This document shows, piece by piece, positions 1 to 13,010 of a stretch of 64,000 nucleotides of DNA. The first letter of the stretch is position 1. Every line of letters begins with the position of its first letter. The translations under genes and the position numbers were made by a program. The notes under the pieces were generated by a model, which saw only the letters and a program-made list of their open reading frames with translations, searched no databases and was not told where the DNA came from. Origin of the DNA: Amblyornis subalaris (taxonomy: Eukaryota > Chordata > Aves > Passeriformes > Ptilonorhynchidae); contig JACAXG010000014.1 in assembly GCA_018881555.1 (NCBI GenBank), positions 10,845,803 to 10,909,802 of the forward strand, in the 5' to 3' direction.

Positions 1-1599
1 GCTCTGCAGGGAGCTGAGGCCGCGTGACACAGCACTGAGGAGAAGCACCTGCAACCCAGAGGCACCTGAGGTCACTCTGTGGTGGCTGAGATTCACCGAG
101 GCTTTCAAGCCAGGCTGGTTCACAGCAAGCTAAGGGCACTGCATGACCGTAACNTGACCTGCCCTTCTTTGTAACCCAAGAGCATGAACACTTATTAAAT
201 TTTCTATGCCTGGTGGGAAACACCACTCTTCAGGAGCTCGAGCTGATGCAAGGATGCTTTGTGGAAAGTCATTGCACAAAGCATTCGTCCATAGAACACC
301 CTGCCCATGCAGTGGCACCTTGCAAAACTGTTAGCCCAGGGTTGCTTTGCAGCAGAAAGTGGAGCTGTCAGACAGGGCTGTATTCACAAATGCAAACCCA
401 ACAAAAGAAACCAGAGAGGAGCAAGAATCTGTGTTTTCTTGAAAGCATTTCCAACGCTTCAGTCCTCATGGGTTTTCTTTCTTTTTTTTTAACTTGTTGT
501 TCCTCTCTTATCTATCCTCTCTCCCATTTCTCCATCTCTCTCTTTTTCTGCTTTTTGATTGCAGAGTTTTGCCTGTTTGTCCAAGCATCTCTGCAAGGCC
601 CAGTCTGAAATTAGGCACATTGTGTAAGAGCCTCATTTCACTCCATCCAATCTACGGTCGTCAGAGGGATCAAACTGACTGAGGCCAGAGGAGCTGAATG
701 TTCCTTTGTTGCTCCTGGCCCAANGTCTGGAGCTTCTTGCTGCACCAGACGCCATCACACACCCTTTCCCTTGAGAAAAATGACCTCAGGCCAAGCCACC
801 ATCTCCAGGTTATCTCCTGCTAATTGCAGGACATCCTGGGGAAGATGGTGGCGTTTACACCTTTGATCCCAGTGCTGCAAGGTNGGGTTCTCTCTTCTGC
901 AGGCTCAGGGAGAGTGTAGGTGTTTGCTTTAGGCTACGATGACATGAGAAATACCTTAGTGAGGCGAGGCGTGGGTGTATTGGGGCGTGACTCAGAGGAA
1001 GTCAATGTACAGGGATTTGTTTTGTGTGCAAGAAATCTATTCACTTTAGCATGGGTGTAATTACCTTTTTTTTTTTTTTACATTTTATTATTTTGATTAT
1101 TAATCATGGCTTAAGAATGGCTGAGCCAATGAAGATTATGTATGCAATTTTTTAAAAAGTCCAAGATCTATGTTACCAAGTGCTGGCTTGAGAGAGCCAA
1201 GGAATTTGATAACAGTTCACCAGATTCTGATGAGGAACCAGTGCAAATNAAAGAGGCTGGTAGCCTAGGGCATGGTATCTGTCTTTAGAAAGAGAGAATA
1301 GTGAAGGACATGCTTAAAATTGGGCTTGGAGAAGTCTTGACAAGACAACTGCGGAAAGGATCAGTATGGAAACAGCAGGATTCAAAGAAAAAGACGTTGG
1401 TTAAGTACTCCAGATTTCCTTGGGTTTGGAGTTGGACCTCTTTTCCTCTTATTTGTTTTAATTAACAATAGGTGAGATTAACTACAGTTTTTACACAGGA
1501 TGAGGATCACTCTGAGGTTATTCAAGTTTGCAGAGCCTTTAGTCTTAATACATGCAGAGTCAATCTTTCTGCAGCAGAAAAGGCTCTGTAGGTCAAAAG
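1..1599. other. Upstream intergenic DNA, no gene recognised
   Basis: I see no exon with a recognisable protein match and flanking splice sites. The stretch contains a 14-nt T run at 1066-1079 and isolated Ns (for example 154, 724 and 884). The sequence just before the CR1 fragment is AT-rich and otherwise unremarkable. Confidence 0.6.
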
Positions 1600-2171
1600 C
1601 TTGCCACAGTTTGGGACCCTGTTCTGGTTCTGGACNCCTCACTTCAGGAAGAACATTGAGGTGCAGGAGTGTGTCCAGAGAAGGGCAACGGAGCTGGGGA
1701 AGGGTCTGGGGCACAAATCCTGTGAGGAGGAGCTGGGGGAGCTGGGGTTTAGCCTGGAGAAGAGGAGGCTCGGGGCAGGGACCTTATCCCTCTCTCCCAG
1801 AAAGGAGGGTGTAGCCAGGTGGGGGTCGGGCTCTGCTCCCAGGTAACGGTGACAGGACAAGAGGACACCTTCTTAAGCTGCACTGGGGGATGTTCAGGTT
1901 GGACATTAGGAGGAATTTGTTCACACAAAGGGTGATTAAACATTGGAATTGACTGCTCAGGGACGTGGTGGAGTCACTGTCCCTGGAGGTGTTCAGGGGA
2001 AGACTGGACGTGGCACTCAGTGCCATGGTCTGGTTGACAAGGTGGTGTTTGGTCATAGGTTGGACTCGATGATCTCAGAGGTCTTTTCCAATCTAGTTGT
2101 GACCTGATTCTGTGATTCTGTGATTCTGTGATTCTGTGATTCTGTGATTCTGTGATTCTGTGATTCTGTGA
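1600..2171 (+). mobile_element. CR1 LINE fragment, 3' end, + strand
   Basis: This is the 3' terminal part of a chicken-repeat-1 (CR1) non-LTR retrotransposon, the dominant avian LINE. Recognisable CR1 text runs from the phrase near 1612 (gggaccctgttctgg) through the block about a 'gtccagagaagggcaacg' motif (near 1674) to 'ggactcgatgatctcagagg' (near 2063), and it ends in tandem ATTCTGTG octamers. Read on the + strand, the end of the reverse-transcriptase ORF is visible near 1920-1990 as RVIKHWN, then an in-frame TGA where most copies have Arg-Leu-Pro, then a DVVESLSLEVF-like segment. The copy is 5'-truncated, as CR1 insertions usually are, and cannot encode protein. The exact 5' boundary is approximate. 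Confidence 0.93.
2107..2170 (+). repeat. (ATTCTGTG)8 octamer tail of the CR1 copy
   Basis: Eight perfect consecutive copies of ATTCTGTG (64 nt) form the 3' end of the CR1 fragment. CR1 elements end in short tandem octamers of this family instead of poly(A). Eight copies is long for such a tail, so a microsatellite-type expansion after insertion is likely. Confidence 0.95.
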
Positions 2172-5100
2172 TGTGCCAGTAGAGCTACTGTGGTGTGTAT
2201 AAAACAAATCTGAGACGAATGCACAAGGAGCACATGGCCCTGCTGCAGGAAAGCTCCTCTTGTCACCACCCTGCTGCATTCAGCAGTGAGATCACCGCAG
2301 TAATACAACAATTTATGCCAAACCAACTCAGCAAGCAGGTTGCAAATCCTATAAAAGTTAACTTGAGAGGAATATTACTTCAAAGCAAATGGTAATTCAT
2401 TTTCCGAGAAGAANAGGGTAGATTGAAGTGAGAGGCACATGAATCATGCTGCCTGTAATTTGACTTCTGCCCCAATTTGAGACTAAAATCACCATGTTAG
2501 GAGGTGAGTCAAGAGGAGCAGCTGGGGCCTCTTGTGCTGATCAAAACCAAAAAATGTTNCTACAAACTCTGAAAGCCTGGAATGCTCTAAGAGACAGGTT
2601 CAGAGGATTTGATAATATATTTCTGTCCCTTGGGAAACTCTAAGATGTGTTTGCATTCATCCTAAGAGGTAGAAATAGTGTCAAGATACTCAAGAAATAA
2701 TGAGGGGATTTTTTGCAACTAAGCAGAGTATGTTGATTTTATATATTACATAAAACTTNTGTAACATATTTGACTAAAATGAAACTTTTATTGGATCTGC
2801 AAGTATTAAGGATTCTGAAGCAATTCTCAAAAGCTGGTTTAAAATGAAAGTTTTTGGTTTGCTTAGAAATTTCAATTCAAATGATACTTGAGCCAAGACA
2901 GGCAAAGGGGAGATAGAGGAGGTCTGGACCAGGTGGTTTTGTCATGTGAGGAACTTGGTTTTTCCATGGTAAAACGTAAAATGGTCAACTGGACACATGA
3001 GACAGTAAGAGCAGGCTAGAAAGGTGCCATTTCAGCAAACAAAGAAACAAAGTCACTGAGTTTGCACAGCAGTGCCTGGAAATGTGGCCAGGTCACCTGC
3101 AGACTAAAGCTGGCTGTGTGTGTGTGCCATCAGCACAGAGGTATCTGCACTGCCTTCATGGGTCATGTCAACCCGAGACTGCCACGTGCAGAGCCTGCTC
3201 GGCATCTCTGCCCCTATTGCACTGACAGTCTGTGTCTGTTGTGCCTTGGGAGGGGTGGCAGTCTCACTGCAGCCTGGATGGTTGTGGGTCTCCTCCTGGA
3301 GAATCAACCAATCTTCCTCCCTTTTCCATTCCCAATGATTTCTCAAATGAGGTCCCAGCATCTTCCTCCTTGTTGCTGGGAGAGTGCATGTCACTGCTGA
3401 TGCTGAGGTGTTCCCAACCTCTAATACAGAAGAGGATGAAATGGCAAAATTCTCTTATCAAGGGCAGAAAAGAGAAAGAGACAGAAAGAGGCCAGTGCTG
3501 GTGAGTGTCAGGCACAGTGAGGACTCGGAAAACTTCCAAGCTCTTTCTTGCAGTTTGTCAAATCCCTGGTTGACTTTTCCACAACTCATTCCTTGTACCT
3601 TATAAATAATACTTAAGTCAACGCAGACAATTGTGGCTACTGGTAAAAACCACAGAGAGCAGCTAAACACAATGGAAATGACTTATTCCACCATTTGGTT
3701 TTACTTTGGAGCAAGCAAAAAACTTATGAAAAGAAATGAGTCATTTTTTTCATCCATCTTGGGTTTTGTCTGCTCAACAACGTGTCCTTTTTGTGTGTAG
3801 TTGTGGTCTTAATGTTTTTTGTTGTTTTTTTATTTATTTACTTTTTTCCTGCTTTGCTTTCTTGGTTTATGATTGTCTCCCAATGACAACTGCTAGCACC
3901 ACAGGGCTAGAACCTGGTAAAAGACAAAGCAAAACCACCATGCCTTTGGGGAAATGACTCTGCTACCTTGCCAAGAAACATGTTTGGCAGGTTTATAAGC
4001 CAAGGTGGAGCTGGAGTTCTCTGAGCCCTTCTGCCCTCCTTGAAAGATGTCAGGTGGGAACCTCAGCAAAGCTAATATCTTGAGTAGCATCTCCAGGGTT
4101 GGGCAAACTGGTTCAGGTAGAAGAAATTGCAGCTCAGACTGAACCTTTGCCCATTTCTGGATGGGCTGAGCCTAAATTTTGTCTTCCTCCAACTCAGAAA
4201 CCTAAACCTGGAACATGTCTGTCCTCAGAGCTGAACCTTCATAGACATTTAGAAATGTGTGGCTGGTATCTTAAAATCTTTCTCCTGCAGGTCTGCCCCT
4301 CTGCCCTACCTTGAGGCTAATTATTTGAACATCAGCCAGCATTTACTCCATGCACACCTATCCCAGAGTGGTGCAGGCTTCAGGCCTCCAGTAGAGATTT
4401 ACTCCCCACAGGACCACAAACCCATGTGTCCCTTTGGCTTTGCCAGTAGGGTGTTAGAAAGTAGGGGCTGTGGGATGCATGTGGTTAGCCTGAACAGCCA
4501 CTTGTCATTGTTGGAGAGTCTGTGTGGTTTTTATGAGGAAAGGGACTGAATAGTCTTCCTCTGAGTTGACTCAGAAAAAATAGAGCAAGGGGCTCTATGG
4601 AGAGGTTTCTTTTTGCCCTTAGGGTAATTTTGGTGATTATACCTCCGTAAAGAATCGGTCTTTGCACAACAAAAGCTCTACTTTTCACTTGTATTAGCCC
4701 TAACTCATTGCTGGGAGGATCACAAGCTGCTCACCCAGCCCTCGCCCCAGCTACTCCAGGAGGAAGAACTGTTAGCCAGAATTTGTAAAAGGACACCTGG
4801 CCTTTTAGGGAAAGATCTTCTGTGAGTTACTTCCACAGAAGTAACCTGTTATAGCATTGGTCCCTCCCAGGTCATGTAGAATGGGAAGCACAGGATGGCC
4901 CAGTGATACTTAAAGAGATGCCCAAGGAAAGGATCCTGGAGAGAAGTAGCTGGAGGAGGACATCTAATATACAAATGGAAAGAAGGGCTACAGGAGACAG
5001 AGCAATGGGAGGAGGCCTGAAAAAGGGAAGAAGCTTCTGACAGGGTAACCAGAAGAATTTGCTGGCTCAACATCTTCTGACATTTACCAGCCTTGGGTTA

Positions 5101-8100
5101 AAATGGTGAGTGATGAAGAGCAGGACTATGTACTGTATCCCTGCAATCTGGGATGGGCTCTAGACTGAGGATGTCTGTGTCCATTTTGTCAGTAAGCCAT
5201 AATGAGCAGGACAACACCAAGATTTGCTTTAAATTAAATCAAGGATTTTAGTTTAAAGTGGCTCAAGATCCAGACTGCTCCAGTTTTGTCATCTTATTTC
5301 TCAACTGCAGCTGAATCTGTAAACTCCTGGTGCCTCTGCTGAAGGAATGGAGGCACAGCTTCCCAGTTGCTCAAGCCTATAACATCAGCAGCTCTTCTGA
5401 GCAGGGACGAAGTCCTTGAGTTAGTAGAACAATGCTCCCCTGGCCTGAAACTCAGCTCAGAAGATGCTTCCTGGGCTCCTTATGTAGCTGCTGCCCTATT
5501 GCAAATCTTCATAAAGCAGAGAGCCTTCTGTTTATATTTTTGCTTGCAATTGGCAGGGGTTGGCAGGTTATCTGAATACTCTATCTCTGTCTATATTTGC
5601 CTACTTCTGATCTGTTGACAGTATAAGAGTGTCAATATTTTTTTCCTTGTAAGGTGATATAAGCAACTGCCTAACTGTTGACTCAACCGAGGATTACTAA
5701 TTTCAATAGCTAGTTAACAAATCAGCTTACACTCCAGGGAGAAGGTAAGTGCCTGCCACTTCTGAAAGAGCCCTGGGAAGCTCACAGTGATCAGTTGCTT
5801 GGAGCCCAGGGCTAAACCAGGGTGGAGCACAACGATGCTCCCTTTGGGAGGTGGTTCACCTGGCCAAGAGATAACCTGGGTGGGGCGTGGGCAGGAATAG
5901 TGCTCCATGGGATGCATTATTTCTTCCTCCAGTTCTTTGGATGGTAGCTTCCAGTTACTTTGTGTTTAAATTGTGGCAGGTAACTGCTGGATTTCCTTTC
6001 CTCCTTTTAGTGTGATTTTATAAAATTTATCCATCTAGCTTGGATGTCCTCACAGAGAAAATAGAAGGGCAGGCTGTAGTGAAGGTTTGTGAAAATGTTT
6101 GCAGGGAGCTTGCCAGCCCAAATCCCACCTGGCTGGGTCATAGGGTTTGGTTTTTTACCATGTGGCAGCTGTTGAGTGCTTCTAAGAAATAGTTTGGTTC
6201 CATCTTGTGCTGAGCTATGTCTTCCTCCAAGCATAGACACTGAAGGTGCACAGAGTATGCAAGACCTGTGCCTTCTCAGTAGTGCTTCTACTCTAATTTT
6301 AATTGTTAGTAATCTTTGAGATACCAGGAAATGTCTCAGTAGAAATCTTCTGTTCCATTTCTCTTTGTCTTAAAATGCCACTGAAGTGGCCATGAGAACA
6401 TGGCACAAGCTGGCTGTGTTTATCTGGCTCTGCTCTGCCTTCTATTTGTTCTGCAATTATCTTGTGAAACACTGTGTACGCTTTTAGGCATGTTTTTTGG
6501 GTTTTTTTTCCCCAGCTCTGCTCATCCCTTTCTTTTGCACACATGCATTTACAGTTAATGTTTTCTAATGGAAAGAATGTCCTGCAAAGGTCTTGGGTTG
6601 AGGGAGAGGGAGGAGCTGTGTGTGTGCTCTTCTCATTACATTAGAAAGGAGTGTTGATCAAGTTCCACTGGAGTGAATTTACTTGTATTTTCATGTAACA
6701 ATAGCCTAGAAAAGACTTGTCTTTTTTTACAGTTCTGCCACATGTATGAACAAAATGAGCTCAAAATCTAAATAAAAGATGTTGTGACGGTGGGAGATGT
6801 CCATCTTGGAAGTTTGGGCACATGTCCACATTGCTTTGTTAATATTCAGTCTGACAAACAGCATCTCTAGTTTCAATGAATGTTTTTGTCAGCTTCTGTG
6901 GAAAATATCCCAAACTTATCAAACCTATTCTTATTTTCTGTCAGTGCTGAGAGACGTCCATCGTGCCTACAAAGCTTCCATTTCAGCATCCANTTACCCA
7001 CCCGAATGCACAGTGACACATGAAAAGCAGCTGGCAGTACTGCAGGACCCAAGCCACAGTTTAGGTACTTGTACATTATCAAAAATTCTGGCTGCCTTGC
7101 AGTTTCACAGGAACTTTTACATGTACAAGGACTTATCACATAGATTATGAACAGTGGGAGAAAGGAAATATTGCCCCTGTTTTTNTGGTGTGGAAAGTAT
7201 TGCCCAGACAATTTCAGCGATGCATCTGAGGTTGCGTGAGGAGCCTGCAGCAAGCTCTGAACTGCAGTGGAGCGAGTGTGAGAACATCACCCCTCTCCTT
7301 TCCCCAAGGCTGGGACAGCCGTGGTGTTGATGTGACAGGGAGAGCTGTGCACCGACTCTGTGGTCAGTCCTTGAAGAGTGAAGCTTCTCAAGGCCCCCTG
7401 GGTCCGTGCAGAGACACAAACCTGCACCCCCTGCTGACCCACCCTATGGCTATTTTGAGCACTGAAGACCTTGAATTTACAGATTCAGCTGCAGTTTCAA
7501 AATAATCCAANAGAGCTGGATTTTGAGTCACTTTAAATCAAATCCCTAATTTGGATTAAAATAACTTGTGATAGTTTGGACGCATTATTTCTCTTTCAGT
7601 GATTAAAAAGTTCCTATCTAGGCTGCTTGGGAAAACTCTTTGCTCCTTACCTTCTTGACAAGAGCAAGTATTTCCCTGCTTATCTCACTCGAAATCATCT
7701 ATTTCACATTCATCATCTGAATTCAATTAAAAATAACCTGCAGCTGTAATAGTTAAGGGCTGTTTTTAACTGAACTCCCTTCATCCCAGAGCATGTGGGA
7801 TTTCCCCCTACAGTTTTAAGAGCAGGTGGTCAGTGGGAAATTCCTGCAAGCTCCTCAGTGTAGGGTTGCTCTCGGGGGTATTCACAGCGTATCAGATATG
7901 ACTTAGCATTCATCCCTACAAAGCAGAAGACTGATTACTTTCCCCCTCCCCTTCCTATCAATACTTGACACAAGCTATGTGAAAAGGGGGGCTATGCGAT
8001 GCAGACCTGTCCTTGAGTTTTCCAGAGCATCCCGTTAAGATTGCCTGCAAATAAGTTTGTGCAGCCTGCAGTGCAGGGCAGGGACAAGATGTGCCACAGA

Positions 8101-11100
8101 ACCATTTTGGTTCATTTTGAACGTATAGAATACAACTTCCCCGAAAAACTTGTGTGACTAGCATGGTTTATATCGTAAAACAATTAGAAGTGAATGGGTT
8201 TGGAGCGTATGTAAGCATTCATTCGTCATCCATCTCTTATTGTTAATGGGAAGCTTCCTGTTAAGAACTGGGTGAGGCACTGCCTTGCAGAAACGTTCAC
8301 AAGNAGCGTGAGAGATTCTTGCTTTTGTTTCTGCTTTGTGGGAACTCCATGGAGTCTGCAGCTCAGACTGAACTTCTGCAAAATCCACACCTCAGTCGTG
8401 GAGACNTAACTTACTGCAGGAGATGAGAGGACCCTGATTTGGCTTGAGTTGTCCCAGCTTTTCTATCCCCTGTTCCTTTTTCAGGAATCTTGGTAAAATT
8501 TTGTATGCATTTTTTTTCTGTTTAATTAGAGTGATTTTTTTTTTTGTGGAAAGCTTAATGCTCAGTGGTTTAACTCTCCTTTCTGACTAATAGCAGAGAA
8601 AAATGTTAAAACTTGTTACTCTTTCTTTTTATTCAACTTGGCACGTGAGGAGAAATAGTTTACTCAGAGAAAATTTGGCAAGGGAATTATCTTGATTTCA
8701 TTCAAAGGCTTTGAGTGTTGTAGTGAAAATGGGTTTTGATTAGACAAAGTCAAAAGCCCTTGAAGTTGTAATATGTACAATGTAAGAAGTGGAATCCTTC
8801 TCTTGCAACTTGTCATCTCTGTGTAAATGTGAGCTCTTGGTACCTCTTTCACTGGCTTTGAAAAGATTTTGAATCCAATAGCTGCTCTTAGAGAAAAAGG
8901 CCGCTGCTGTCTGCTGGTTTACTTGGCAACATGGTCTTTCTCTCACTCGTGGTCCACAACAGAAGCACCCTGTGCCTCTCCCACCCCACTCAAATAGGAG
9001 CATTCAATGTGGAGCAATGCTCCCTCCAACCCCCTCTGAATTTGGGATCTGCTTGCACACTTATCATTTTGCAGCTTGGGAACCTGTGCTTCTGCTCCAG
9101 CCAGGGACCTTGGTCTCCTCCTTCCCCTGCTTCCTCTTCCCGTAATGCAACACTGAAAACAATACTAACTTAAAAAGATACTTGGCATCCAAATAACACA
9201 CCCATACTGTAGCTTGTCCAAATTTACATCTCCGAAGCAACTAATCCTACGCCCATTGAAGACTTTTTTTGGTGACAGGGTGGGTGTCCAGGGGTCCATC
9301 TTTGTGGCCATTCCCTGGAGCACAGTGCAATGTTCAGCTCCTATTCTGATGTGTGTCCCTCCAAAAGTCCAGCTCTGGTTTGTGTTTTCATTGCAGCAAG
9401 GCACAAGTGGTTGCAATCAGAGCTGCAGGGCGGCTAAAACCCACCTCGTGTCACTTGCGTTTTGCAGAGCCTTCCTTGCATGTGCACATCTGCTTTGTGT
9501 GTCACCAGGCCGGCTCTGTCCCTGCAGCATGGGCTCTGGGACATGAGCCCAGAGTTGCTTCCTTCTGCAGCAAAACCACCATCAGTTCCCTCTCACGCAA
9601 ATGGGAAAGCAAAGCTTGTAAAATGAGTGTTTTTCCAGGCTCTCTTCCTTCCGTGCTGAGACAAACCATGAAATTTTTCAATTTTAACAGCGGGCAAGTG
9701 GGTTCTGTGATTGGCAGACAATGAAGTCAGATTTCCTTTCCTAGGGCTTTGTCTGGTGGATAATGAAGGGCTGGTTTGTTGGATTTGTTTGGTTTTGTTT
9801 CGTTTTTTTCCCAGAACTTTCTTTCCCCTACTGCATTATATTGAGATTACAATTGCAATTGCAATTACATTGCAATGTAATAATAAGAACTACATATGCA
9901 CAGCAGAGAGATCCCATGATGGATGAAGGGATTATTTGCTGTTTAATAAAATAGTCTCCCCTGTGGGTACTTCTCCTACATCCTAGTGTTATAGCGGTTC
10001 TCGTTAAGATTAATTTAAATCTGATAAAGGCTGGACCACTTCTTGTCTCTTTCCCCTCAAAGAACATAGGGCACTTGTGTTTTCTATATACCTGATCACC
10101 AGGCAGCATAAAATTTGTAAAAATTGAGTATTTTCCTGAGCATCTGTCAGCAGCAGAGGGAACTGGCCAGTTCCAAAAGGAAAGTAGGGAAGCTGTAAAG
10201 GCAGAGGAGGAAAAGCATGCTATTGCAATCTTCTTAAAAGCTTTCTTGCAAAGACAGGACCACATTCTGCTGAAGCCTTTGTAAGGAGAAATGGGAACAA
10301 AGCATTTGGACACTGTTAAAGTGCACCAGACGCTGAAGAAAGGCATCTTAACAGATGTCTGGAGATTTCTGTACATGTGCTGTAGGGATGCAAGTGGGAA
10401 CACATACTTCTTTTTACTTATGCTTGAGAAAATGGCTCACTTACTGCAGGTCTATCTCTCTCTAGTGGCTTACATTTCCTGTCCTGTTTTCCAGCATCAC
10501 CAAATATCTGTTCTATAGAGAATGGTTTTCATTCACTGATTCCCAGAATGTCTCATCAGGTAAGAAGTGCTGCAGCATCTGGATGTGGTTGGCATACAGA
10601 CCTTACTGAGCCAAGGCATCTCTCCCCACTACAACTGTTCTTTGCCCCTTTCCATCTCTGTCTGATACCTCTTAAGGGATGTGTGTGCATCTCCTAGTGC
10701 TGCTTGAATCCCGAGCTACAAGGCTTTACAGAACCATCCAAAGCAGTCCAGTAATGTCCCTTTACTCTGTGCTGATCACATGGCGATTTCAAATGACTTG
10801 AGCATTTCACATTTTTGTGTAATCTCCTTAATGTGGGGGCACTTTGGGAGCTCTCGGATTGCAGGGAGTTCAGGGTAACTTGAACTTGTTGGANCACTGC
10901 AAGTTTCCACAGATCTGAGCATGGATGTTTGGTGGGGTTAGGAGCTGCAATACTTGCCTGGGAAATGAGCAGTGAGGGAGTCAGCAGGTCCATTTGCTTT
11001 TCTGCTGCAGCAGGCATTTACTGACTGAGTAAGGACACTGGTTAGCACCTAATAGCCACCTTGGAGTGATAAAGGTACAAGGAGATCTGCATGTTTTGCA

Positions 11101-12724
11101 GAGGTGATATTTCAGATTGAAGAGGGTAGTGATGCTGCCTGTGAAAGTTAATGGAGTTATTTGCTGAACAGTTGGACTTCATTTTACAAGGATACAATTC
11201 AGTCAGGTTTTATTGGCAGCACATTGACACACATATTATCATGCAAATTCTCAGAAATGCTTATCTGTGGTTTGACACTGCTGATCTATTCACTGTTATA
11301 ATCTCCTTGCCTCTATATATTTTCCTTGTCTTAGGAGATGTAAAATGTTGCAGGAGTAAAAGCAATTTCGGCATGGCAGTTACTCACCCTGAGTTCCTTG
11401 CTCATTATATTTCCCGATGATTTTTTGGGAAACATTTAGGTTTCTGGTAATTTAGTCGAACTTCAAAAGAATCAATTGATGAGCAAAGATGTGAAGCAGT
11501 TTCCATAAAAGAGACAGTTAAGCAGGTGATAATTCCAGCCTCAAAAAGTGAGGGAGAGGGGGAGCATGTTAGGAGTCAACTAACAAGTGAGTGACATGGA
11601 GAAGGTTATCCAGATGCTTCATGGTCACTTACTCTCAGGACCTGGAGCATAAAAGTAGACTGGGGGCTGCCAAGTGCAGAACAATCCAAGGGAGAGTTTG
11701 CAACTTGCAGTCGTGCAGGTTCTTTCCTCTTATCAGAGTTGCTGTAGTCACACTGAGCCATCACACAGTGTAATGTGTTACTAGAGGAATCTGTGAGTGC
11801 AAAAAGCTTCTTCCAGTTTAAAATTAGGCAACTAATGAAAGTCATGTGACTGGGTTACTAAATGCAACATTAGCATCTCTGGCTTGGGGTCTCCCAAAGC
11901 TGGAAAACATTAAGGCATGATGAAGTGCTGCAGGTAGGGACCTGNTGAGTCTGGTGTGCTGTAACCCACCCCCTTATCCCAAGGGTGGGCTTCTCTTCAG
12001 GGTCAGACAGAACAGTAGAAAATATAGGAGGTGGATCGTCTTGTTTCAGCTACAGGATAATGAGACTTGCAAGACCAGCTCAGCAAGGAAGATACTGCTG
12101 TGATTGAGATCCCACCACCCTCAAGCAGCTGTGTAGAAGGAAGCCTGTGCTGAAAGCTGGATTCAGCCCTTGCAGGGCAGATGTTCTGGGCCAGCATTAG
12201 TGGTGATGGTGTAGTAAACTTCACCCTCCCTCCTTTTTTTCAAAGACGCTGTATCTGACTCAGCAGAACCTGCTTGTCCTTCATCCTCTAGCTGAGGCCT
12301 GGAGCATGAGTCTTTGGCTGGTGTCTGTCCTTGGGAAAGGTTGAAGAGAGCAAATGCTGAGCCAGGCTGAGTCTCCTCTGGCAGTCAGAGAAGAGAGTTT
12401 GCAGGGGTATGTGGAACATCTGGGGCTGAACACAGCAATGACAAAAAGCAGAACATGCTGAAATACAATGATGAATGTGCGTTGTCTTGCTGCAGAGAAG
12501 TTGGTTCTCCCTGAGGCATTAGTTCTTGCAACAGAGGACCTGAAGTCCAAGAGGTTTCCTGTGTTCCAGCTACTCNCAAGGCCTGGGGCATCCTGGTCAT
12601 GCTCCATTCTTGGTGGCAGGGTCGGGGCTGCAGGATGCTGCCAACATCCCTCCCTCTGCTGACACCTGGGAGAGATGCAAGGAAAAGGAGCTTGCTACCT
12701 TCAATAGCTAGACTGCAGCTGATT
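2172..12724. other. Intergenic DNA with no recognisable gene
   Basis: Many short open frames occur on both strands, but none shows a familiar domain, a signal peptide with a following body, or a plausible exon with conserved splice sites. The longest is an antisense frame at 9828-10403, which I judge to be chance. Local features are a short (TG)n run at about 3115-3126, a small hairpin at 4826-4845 and a perfect palindrome at 9864-9881. Confidence 0.55.
9864..9881. repeat. 18-bp perfect palindrome with adjacent CAATTG repeats
   Basis: The sequence ATTACATTGCAATGTAAT equals its own reverse complement over all 18 bases. It lies directly downstream of three overlapping copies of CAATTG/GCAATT (9850-9866). 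The centre, ATTGCAAT, resembles a C/EBP-type half-site pair. Whether it is a binding site or a chance product of local CAATTG slippage cannot be decided from sequence alone. Confidence 0.8.
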
Positions 12725-13010
12725 GTCAAAGGCAGCCTAATTTAATTAGAGTTGAACTGGATCTTCATTTAATGAGAACTGAGACTAATTAATTTTTGGA
12801 GTCACAGTACGAAAGACGCTTTGTTCCTTTTGAATAGGTAATTAAGTGAGGCATATGCAGACAGTCAATGCTCTGCTGCATTTGCAAAGAGTTTGTTCTC
12901 TTTCTTATCTTCATCTTCTTTGTATAAGCACTTTGGAATTAGGAATTAATTGTTTTGTTGCTAATGATGTTGGGTATAATTACCTTGCTTTAGAATGTCA
13001 GACTTTGTCC
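12725..13010. promoter_or_regulatory. Candidate conserved non-coding element (AT-rich, homeodomain-type motifs)
   Basis: This block is dense in TAATTA-type motifs (TTTAATTAGA at 12741-12750, further ATTAATT and AATTAATTG copies near 12788 and 12945) and contains an ATTTGCAA octamer-like site near 12880. Repeats and long open frames are absent. This texture is typical of vertebrate developmental enhancers, but I have no alignment to show conservation, so the call is inference only. Confidence 0.25.

Noticed and set aside
4821..4850. Alternative small hairpins around gttacttc/gaagtaac
   Set aside because: The 8-bp stem with a 4-nt loop is expected by chance several times in 64 kb, and no context supports function.
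9828..10403. Antisense open frame of 191 codons
   Set aside because: No recognisable domain or family, no splice or promoter context, and composition like the surrounding DNA. It runs into the CAATTG repeat, where the peptide becomes low-complexity.
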